10,792 nucleotides of DNA, from the NCBI GenBank assembly GCA_964383815.1, contig CAYLIC010000058.1:1-10792 (forward strand), read 5' to 3'. Shown in pieces: positions 7,200-10,792 of the stretch. Position 1 is the first letter of the stretch, and every line of letters begins with the position of its first letter. The notes below the pieces were generated by a model that was not told where the DNA came from, ran no database searches, and was given only the letters and a program-made list of their open reading frames with translations. Origin of the DNA: UBA11524 sp964383815. Lineage in GTDB: Bacteria; Bacillota; Clostridia; Christensenellales; Aristaeellaceae. The position numbers were made by a program, and so were the translations under genes.

Positions 7200-7541
7200 T
7201 CAGCCTGTGCCCAGGGACAGGGCCAGCGCCCTGTCAATGCGGGCCATGGCCTCCGCCTTCAGCCGGCCCAGGAAACCCATCAGCCGGGATTTTTCCAGCG
7301 TCCGCAGCTGCTCCAGCAGCACCACGGAATCCCGTGCCAGGCCGCTTTCCTCCGCGGTGATGGGCACATGCACCGGCAGATAAGCCTTCTTGCCGCTGCT
7401 GGTAATGGCTGCCACAATCACCGTGGTGGAATGCCTGTTGCCTATATCATTCTGGACGATGATCACCGGGCGTATGCCCCCTTGCTCGGAGCCTACCACC
7501 GGGTTCAGATCCGCCCAATATATTTCGCCACGCTTCATCAT
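7200..7541 (-). CDS. mazF: MazF/PemK-type mRNA interferase toxin (NdoA-like)
   Basis: Sequence-specific, ribosome-independent endoribonuclease of the MazF/PemK family. The 113 aa match the family block by block: KRGEIYWADL, GSEQGGIRPVIIVQND, IVAAIT, and RDSVVLLEQLRT. The catalytic Arg (R24, in GGIRP) and Thr (T47, in AAIT) correspond to R25 and T48 of B. subtilis MazF, so it should be active. The start at 7541 is supported by GGAG 6 nt upstream; the ATG at 7538 is an equal family fit, and an in-frame ATG at 7589 would add 16 residues. No mazE/ndoAI antitoxin gene lies upstream, where B. subtilis has one; the next gene upstream is divergent spoIIGA. It is followed after 17 nt by yitT. Confidence 0.93.
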   Translation of the reverse strand: MMKRGEIYWADLNPVVGSEQGGIRPVIIVQNDIGNRHSTTVIVAAITSSGKKAYLPVHVPITAEESGLARDSVVLLEQLRTLEKSRLMGFLGRLKAEAMARIDRALALSLGTG

Positions 7542-7580
7542 GTCACACTCCGTCCTGGAAGTCAACCCTTTCCGGGCATT

Positions 7581-7600
7581 TTTATGCATGGATGCATAAA
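7581..7600. promoter_or_regulatory. 20-bp palindrome, possible operator upstream of mazF
   Basis: TTTATGCAT (7581-7589) and ATGCATAAA (7592-7600) are perfect inverted repeats around a GG centre, 40 bp upstream of the mazF start. AT-rich symmetry in a GC-rich region suggests a dimeric repressor site. It also contains two minus-strand ATG codons next to GGGAGGA (7607-7601), so it could affect translation initiation instead. The symmetry is seen; the function is inferred. Confidence 0.5.
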
Positions 7601-7790
7601 TCCTCCCACCCTTCATCCTATGCAGCATCAGATGGCTCTGCACTCCGCTCAGGGGATTCCATCCCTTGCGAATCCCATTCGGCGTGTGAATTTCGTGCGC
7701 TGCGCCAGCGGGGCAACGGAGAGAAAACGCGTGTGCGCTTCTCCGCAACCTGCGCAAATTCCTCCCCCTTCCCCCATTTTTGCATCGCCG

Positions 7791-7824
7791 TTCGACACCT
7801 GTGGGCCCACAAGCCTGCTATACT
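7791..7824 (+). promoter_or_regulatory. Candidate Spo0A-dependent spoIIG promoter
   Basis: TTCGACA (7791-7797) is an exact Spo0A box and contains TCGACA, 5 of 6 matches to the sigma-A -35 box. The -10 is TATACT (7819-7824), with an extended TG at 7816-7817. The 21-nt spacer is too long for an ordinary sigma-A promoter. It mirrors the B. subtilis spoIIG promoter, where a 22-bp spacer makes Spo0A~P obligatory. The gene starts 24 nt after the -10 box. Confidence 0.72.
7800..7811. repeat. 12-bp palindrome inside the spoIIG promoter spacer
   Basis: TGTGGGCCCACA is perfectly self-complementary and lies entirely between the -35 and -10 elements. It could be a binding site for an extra regulator of spoIIG, or GC-rich chance. 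Confidence 0.5.
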
Positions 7825-7848
7825 CTTCCTTGGAAAGGGGGCAATGCC

Positions 7849-8604
7849 ATGAGCGGTTGGCTGTTCCTTGTGCAGCAGGGTCTTTCCGCCTGGAGCCTGC
7901 TGCTGGCCCTGGGGATGTGCATGGGGCTGCGGAGGCCTTGCCTTTGGCGCATCAGCCTGACGGCGCTGGCCTGCGGCGGCGTCACCCTGTGCTGTGCGGG
8001 CACACCCTGGCGCCTGGTGGCGCTGGCGCTTGTCACCGTGCTGGCGCCGCCGGCTGCATGGCCTGGCGTGCCCCGGAGCCGCCGGCCCGGCATGGCGCTG
8101 GCCTGCCTTAGCCTGACGGTGCTCATGGCTGGCTGCGGGCGGCTGCTGCAGGGCCTGGGCCTGGGGCGCACGCCGCTGGTGCTGGGCCAGGCAGGCTTGC
8201 TGCCGCTGCTCCTGCGCCTGACACCCCCGGCCGGCCGCGCCGCCTGCGTCCAGCTGGAAATCACCCACCGCGCCTGCCGCATGGTGTTCACCGCCCTGGT
8301 GGACACCGGCAACCTGCTGCGGGATCCCATCACCCGCCTGCCGGTGATTGTCCTCTCCCGTCGGGCCGCGGCCCGCCTGAATGCCGGGGTGCCTGCTGTG
8401 CGGCTGATTCCCGTGCGGACGGTTGCCGGAAAAGCCCTGATGCCCGTTTTCCGCCCGGGCCGTGTGCGGGTGTTGTCCGCCGGCGGCTGGCAGGCCGTGG
8501 ATGCAGTGGTTGGCATTGGCCCCGATGAAAGCAGCGGTTTCCAGGCCCTGGTTCCCGGCTGCGCCCTATCACCTGTGCAAGGAGGAGAAGCCCTATGCCC
8601 GTAA
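7849..8604 (+). CDS. spoIIGA: Sigma-E processing peptidase SpoIIGA
   Basis: Membrane aspartic protease that removes the pro-peptide of sigma-E in the mother cell after asymmetric division. The N-terminal part (residues 5-124) holds four or five short hydrophobic segments, with poorly conserved sequence as usual. The C-terminal protease domain has the conserved block beginning FTALVDTGNLLRDP, with catalytic D152 (equivalent to D183 of B. subtilis), then PVIV. At 251 aa it is shorter than the 309 aa of B. subtilis, mainly in the membrane part and the C-terminal tail. The start at 7849 is supported by AAAGGGGG 7 nt upstream; the open frame extends to 7780, but this passes through the promoter. 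Its end overlaps sigE by 10 nt, which itself supports the identification. Confidence 0.9.
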   Translation: MSGWLFLVQQGLSAWSLLLALGMCMGLRRPCLWRISLTALACGGVTLCCAGTPWRLVALALVTVLAPPAAWPGVPRSRRPGMALACLSLTVLMAGCGRLLQGLGLGRTPLVLGQAGLLPLLLRLTPPAGRAACVQLEITHRACRMVFTALVDTGNLLRDPITRLPVIVLSRRAAARLNAGVPAVRLIPVRTVAGKALMPVFRPGRVRVLSAGGWQAVDAVVGIGPDESSGFQALVPGCALSPVQGGEALCP

Positions 8605-9320
8605 CCTTCAAGCTATACGCCATTGCCCGGGAGAAGCTCACCACGCTGCTCTCCCGCCTGACGCCCCAGGAGCTATATTACATTGGCGGGCCGGAGCCGC
8701 TCCCCGCGCCCCTGACCCTGGCGGAGGAGCAGGCCCTGTGTGCCCGCCTGCCCCAGGACGATGGCGCCATCCGCCAAACGCTGATTGAGCACAACCTGCG
8801 GCTGGTGGTGTTCATTGCCCGGAAGTTTGAAAACACCGGCGTTATGCTGGAGGATTTGATTTCCATTGGCACCATTGGGCTGATCAAGGCCGTGAACACC
8901 TTTGACCCTGCCAAGAAAATCAAGCTGGCAACCTATGCCAGCCGGTGCATCGAAAATGAAGTTTTGATGTTCCTGCGCCGCTTTTCCCGCACAAAGGTGG
9001 AGGTCTCCCTGGATGAGCCGCTGAAAACCGACTGGGACGGCAATGAGCTTCTCCTGTCCGATGTGCTGGGCACGGATGGCGACACCGTGTACCGGGGCAT
9101 GGAGGAAAGCGCCGAAAAGCAGATGCTCCGCACCGCCCTGAGCCACCTTTCCCCCAGGGAGCAGCAGATTATGAACCTGCGTTTCGGCCTGGGAGGCCGC
9201 ACAGAAATGACTCAAAAGGAAGTGGCAGACGTGCTGGGCATCAGCCAGAGCTACATTTCCCGGCTGGAGAAGCGCATCCTTCACCGCCTGCACGGCGAGA
9301 TGATGCGGGCCAGCGGGTAA
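8595..9320 (+). CDS. sigE: RNA polymerase sporulation sigma factor SigE (pro-sigma-E)
   Basis: First mother-cell-specific sigma factor of sporulation, made as an inactive precursor. The 241 aa align throughout with SigE. An N-terminal pro-sequence of about 27 residues ends at the conserved YYIGG (28-32), next to the processing site. Region 2 includes NLRLVVFIARKFENTG (67-82), DLISIGTIGLIKAVNTF (87-103) and LATYASRCIENE (111-122). A second highly conserved block reads DWDGNELLLSDVLGTD. The region 4.2 helix-turn-helix is at about 206-232 (GISQSYISRLEKR). The retained pro-sequence fits the adjacent SpoIIGA. AAGGAGG lies 9 nt before the ATG, inside the end of spoIIGA. In Bacillus and many clostridia sigG follows; here a hairpin and a gene on the other strand follow instead. 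Confidence 0.97.
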   Translation: MPVTFKLYAIAREKLTTLLSRLTPQELYYIGGPEPLPAPLTLAEEQALCARLPQDDGAIRQTLIEHNLRLVVFIARKFENTGVMLEDLISIGTIGLIKAVNTFDPAKKIKLATYASRCIENEVLMFLRRFSRTKVEVSLDEPLKTDWDGNELLLSDVLGTDGDTVYRGMEESAEKQMLRTALSHLSPREQQIMNLRFGLGGRTEMTQKEVADVLGISQSYISRLEKRILHRLHGEMMRASG

Positions 9321-9328
9321 ACCGGCAA

Positions 9329-9374
9329 GCACGCAAAAGGCCCGGCGAAGTAAATCGCCGAGCCTTTTGCGTGC
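9329..9374. terminator. Bidirectional terminator between sigE and the TSCPD gene
   Basis: A 13-bp arm (9329-9341 with 9362-9374), one C/A mismatch, then a 6-bp arm (9343-9348 with 9355-9360) closes a 6-nt loop. The inner GC stem is flanked by AAAA and TTTT, so each strand sees a GC hairpin followed by TTTTGCGTGC. It lies 8 nt after the sigE stop and 6 nt after the stop of the minus-strand gene. Convergent placement supports two-way termination, although the T-tract is only four long. Confidence 0.75.
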
Positions 9375-9380
9375 ATGCAG

Positions 9381-9620
9381 TCAGTCGTGATAGGCGCGAA
9401 TGGCCTTGGACAGCTGATCGGGGCAGGAGGTGTTTCCGCGGCACTCAATGCCTTCCAGCCGGGTGGCGACCTCCTCTGCCTTCTGGCCGATAATGGCCCG
9501 GGCAAGGCCTTCCGTGTTGCCCTTGCATCCCCTGGTGAATTTGCAGTAGGTAATCACCCCATCCCGAATCTCCAGGTCAATCTGGGTGGAGCAGGTGCCG
9601 TGGCACTGGTAGGTAAACAT
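9381..9620 (-). CDS. Small TSCPD-domain protein (TIGR03905-like, four conserved Cys)
   Basis: Uncharacterised 79-aa protein found in many Firmicutes. It carries the family pattern: GTCS (C10), GC.GN (C32), a C after LEGI (C60), and TSCPDQL (C66). The TSCPD motif also occurs at the C-terminus of some adenosylcobalamin-dependent ribonucleotide reductases, where the cysteines are thought to bind metal, so a zinc or iron-sulfur site is plausible. Two further cysteines (C6, C26) are present. The start at 9620 is supported by GAAAGGA 8 nt upstream; an ATG at 9629 would overlap that site. The frame stays open far upstream to 10562, but that is antisense to the propeller gene. It is divergent from the propeller gene, with 117 nt between starts and no clear promoter. 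Confidence 0.88.
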   Translation of the reverse strand: MFTYQCHGTCSTQIDLEIRDGVITYCKFTRGCKGNTEGLARAIIGQKAEEVATRLEGIECRGNTSCPDQLSKAIRAYHD

Positions 9621-9737
9621 GGCTTTCATCCTTTCTGGGCATATCTCATCCACAATATTCGCCGCAAGTTTCGCTTTTCCTGCAAGCGCACAGGAGGCTT
9701 TTCGCCTGCATAGGCTGTGGAAAAAGGAGGCGGTTCC
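9621..9737. other. Divergent intergenic region, no clear promoter
   Basis: This 117-nt gap must carry the start signals of both the TSCPD and propeller genes. I see no convincing sigma-A pair on either strand, and no good sigma-E or sigma-F/G match. Only the two ribosome binding sites are clear (minus 9635-9629 GAAAGGA; plus 9724-9730 AAGGAGG). A 4-bp hairpin AGGC/GCCT sits at 9695-9707. Confidence 0.4.
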
Positions 9738-10532
9738 ATGCTGGCGGCTTGCGGCCCACAGGGGCTGGTGACCTGGCGCAACCAATGGTGCAGCCTGGCC
9801 TGTCCGCTGGCCCGGGCAGATATGCTGGCCTGGGCGCCCGGCTGCCTGGCTGTGCTGGACAACACCCAGCATGCCGTGTGGGCCCGTGGGCGCATCCTGC
9901 CGGTGGACAGCGGTGTGGAGGCCATGCTGCTGTGGCATGGCAGCCTGCTGACCCTTTCCGGGGACACGGACTGCCTTACCCTGCTTTCCCTTTCCACCGG
10001 CCTGCCGCAGCTGACCATCCCCGCCGGGGTGTATCCCCAGGACATGTGCCTTCTGCCCGGTGGGCGCAGCCTGGCGGTGTGCGGCGGCGCCGATGCCTGC
10101 CTGCGGGTGATTCGCCTGCCGGATTTGCAGGAGGAGCAGACCATTCACCTGCCGGGCCAGGTGCAGCGTGCTGCCTGCCTGGGAGGCGTGCTGTATGCCC
10201 TGTGCGCCCTGGAGCAGGACGGCCTGTGCTGCCAGCTGTGCCGTATCTCCGGGCGCAAGGCCTGCCCCATGGGCCGCTGGCCCGGCCTGCCCGGGGCCAT
10301 TCATGCGGATGACCGGGGCCGCCTGTGGGTCGCCGCCAGCGAACGGCTGCTGTGCTTTCACGGCGGCGCATGCCAGAGCATCCCCGGGGATTTCGGGCTC
10401 ATCCGCCGCATGGAGAGCCGCAGTGGCCTGCTCCTGGCCTCCGACCCGGTGCTGGGCACCCTGTGGCAGGTGGAGGGCAGCCAGTCCCGCCCGGTGCTGG
10501 AAGGCAGCGTGGAGCAGGGCATCTTCGCATAA
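9738..10532 (+). CDS. Cysteine-rich beta-propeller-like protein of unknown function
   Basis: Not a gene I can name. The 264-aa product has the look of a beta-propeller of the YVTN/YncE type: repeated short strands with Gly-Asp/Gly-Gly turns, such as LTLSGDTDCLTLLSL (71-85), CLLPGGRSLAVCGGADACL (104-122), LGGVLYALCAL (148-158) and DDRGRLWVAASERLLCF (191-207). Their spacing of about 35-45 residues fits propeller blades. It has 16 cysteines (5, 18, 22, 36, 79, 104, 115, 121, 147, 156, 164, 165, 168, 176, 206, 212) and no signal peptide or membrane segment, so it is probably cytoplasmic. The start at 9738 is supported by AAGGAGG 7 nt upstream; an in-frame GTG at 9717 lies before that site and is disfavoured. 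GC-rich codon use agrees with its neighbours. Its stop codon runs into the T-tract of the tuf terminator on the other strand. Confidence 0.75.
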   Translation: MLAACGPQGLVTWRNQWCSLACPLARADMLAWAPGCLAVLDNTQHAVWARGRILPVDSGVEAMLLWHGSLLTLSGDTDCLTLLSLSTGLPQLTIPAGVYPQDMCLLPGGRSLAVCGGADACLRVIRLPDLQEEQTIHLPGQVQRAACLGGVLYALCALEQDGLCCQLCRISGRKACPMGRWPGLPGAIHADDRGRLWVAASERLLCFHGGACQSIPGDFGLIRRMESRSGLLLASDPVLGTLWQVEGSQSRPVLEGSVEQGIFA

Positions 10533-10559
10533 AAAAGGCGCTCCCTTGCGGAAGCGCCT
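10530..10559 (-). terminator. Terminator of tuf
   Basis: On the minus strand AGGCGCT (10559-10553) pairs with AGCGCCT (10542-10536). One mismatch and two inner GC pairs lead to a 4-nt loop. The stem is followed by a run of T (10536-10531), a classic intrinsic terminator, 14 nt after the tuf stop. On the plus strand there is no T-run, so it serves tuf rather than the propeller gene. Confidence 0.88.
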
Positions 10560-10573
10560 CATGCTTGAGCGAA

Positions 10574-10792
10574 TTACTCGATGACCTTGGCAATAACGCC
10601 GGAGCCAACGGTGCGGCCGCCCTCGCGGATAGCAAAGCGCAGGCCCTGCTCCATGGCGATGGGGGTAATCAGCGTCAGTTCCATGTCGATGTTGTCGCCA
10701 GGCATAACCATCTCAACGCCGTCGGGCAGCTTGATGGTGCCGGTCACGTCGGTGGTACGGAAGTAGAACTGGGGACGATAGCCGTTGAAGAA
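10574..10792 (-). CDS. tuf: Translation elongation factor Tu, C-terminal part (cut by window end)
   Basis: GTPase that delivers aminoacyl-tRNA to the ribosome. Only the last 72 codons and the TAA stop are inside the window; the rest lies beyond 10792. The visible part is domain 3, with hallmark blocks FRTTDVTGTI, MVMPGDN, PIAMEQGLRFAIREGG and RTVGSGVI, ending in KVIE. It is essentially invariant sequence and leaves no doubt about identity. It converges on the propeller gene, 41 nt apart, with its terminator in between. Confidence 0.98.
   Translation of the reverse strand, partial: FFNGYRPQFYFRTTDVTGTIKLPDGVEMVMPGDNIDMELTLITPIAMEQGLRFAIREGGRTVGSGVIAKVIE

Larger units (their letters stand above)
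7542..7848. other. 307-bp intergenic region between mazF and spoIIGA
   Basis: Divergent gap with no supported gene. It contains a 20-bp palindrome near mazF (7581-7600), a 7-bp inverted repeat GGGATTC/GAATCCC (7653-7659 with 7670-7676), a 6-bp inverted repeat CGGAGA/TCTCCG (7717-7722 with 7740-7745), and the candidate spoIIG promoter (7791-7824). No antitoxin-like reading frame is present on either strand. A clear sigma-A promoter for mazF was not found. Confidence 0.7.

Noticed and set aside
7640..7690. tRNA-like string with GCGAATCCC
   Set aside because: It slightly resembles a T-arm, but no acceptor stem, D-arm or anticodon arm can be drawn on either strand.
9621..10562. Long N-terminal extension of the TSCPD protein
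   Set aside because: The extension is antisense to the propeller gene and low in complexity; a ribosome binding site and the family length of about 80 aa fix the start at 9620.

Overview
The window reads as a chromosomal stretch of a GC-rich, endospore-forming member of the Clostridia. The evidence is a spoIIGA-sigE pair, a type I DnaJ, an EF-Tu gene, AGGAGG-type ribosome binding sites, frequent TTG/ATG starts and Firmicutes-style short operons with rho-independent hairpins. No mobile element, CRISPR array, rRNA or tRNA is visible, so this looks like core rather than accessory DNA.

Layout from left to right. (1) Two small perfect hairpins with identical AGC loops (9-55) precede dnaJ (87-1214, +). 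(2) dnaJ converges on a four-gene minus-strand locus through a shared bidirectional terminator (1230-1263). In transcription order this locus is a Bmp/PnrA-family binding protein (6188-5088), a double ATPase (4875-3346) and two permeases (3342-2215 and 2218-1277). The set matches nucleoside ABC uptake systems of the NupNOPQ type. A near-consensus sigma-A promoter lies in front of the binding-protein gene. Two strong hairpins in the binding protein-ATPase gap probably reduce readthrough, giving more binding protein than transporter. (3) Upstream on the same strand is a mazF-yitT pair: an mRNA-interferase toxin without an adjacent antitoxin and a YitT membrane protein. (4) A 307-bp gap (7542-7848) divides this minus-strand block from the sporulation locus. 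It holds a 20-bp palindrome before mazF and a candidate Spo0A-dependent promoter before spoIIGA. (5) spoIIGA (7849-8604) and sigE (8595-9320) overlap by 10 nt. They encode the processing protease and the pro-sigma factor it matures, which together switch on the early mother-cell programme. A long hairpin closes the unit. The sigG gene that usually follows sigE is not there. (6) A small four-cysteine TSCPD-domain protein (9620-9381, -) is divergent from an unrecognised cysteine-rich beta-propeller-like protein (9738-10532, +). (7) The window ends in the last 72 codons of tuf (minus strand), whose terminator abuts the stop codon of the propeller gene.

No clearly new multi-gene system is visible. 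The best leads are the cysteine-rich propeller/TSCPD pair, the spoIIG promoter with a palindrome inside its long spacer, the binding protein without a lipobox cysteine, and the structured gap between the binding-protein and ATPase genes.
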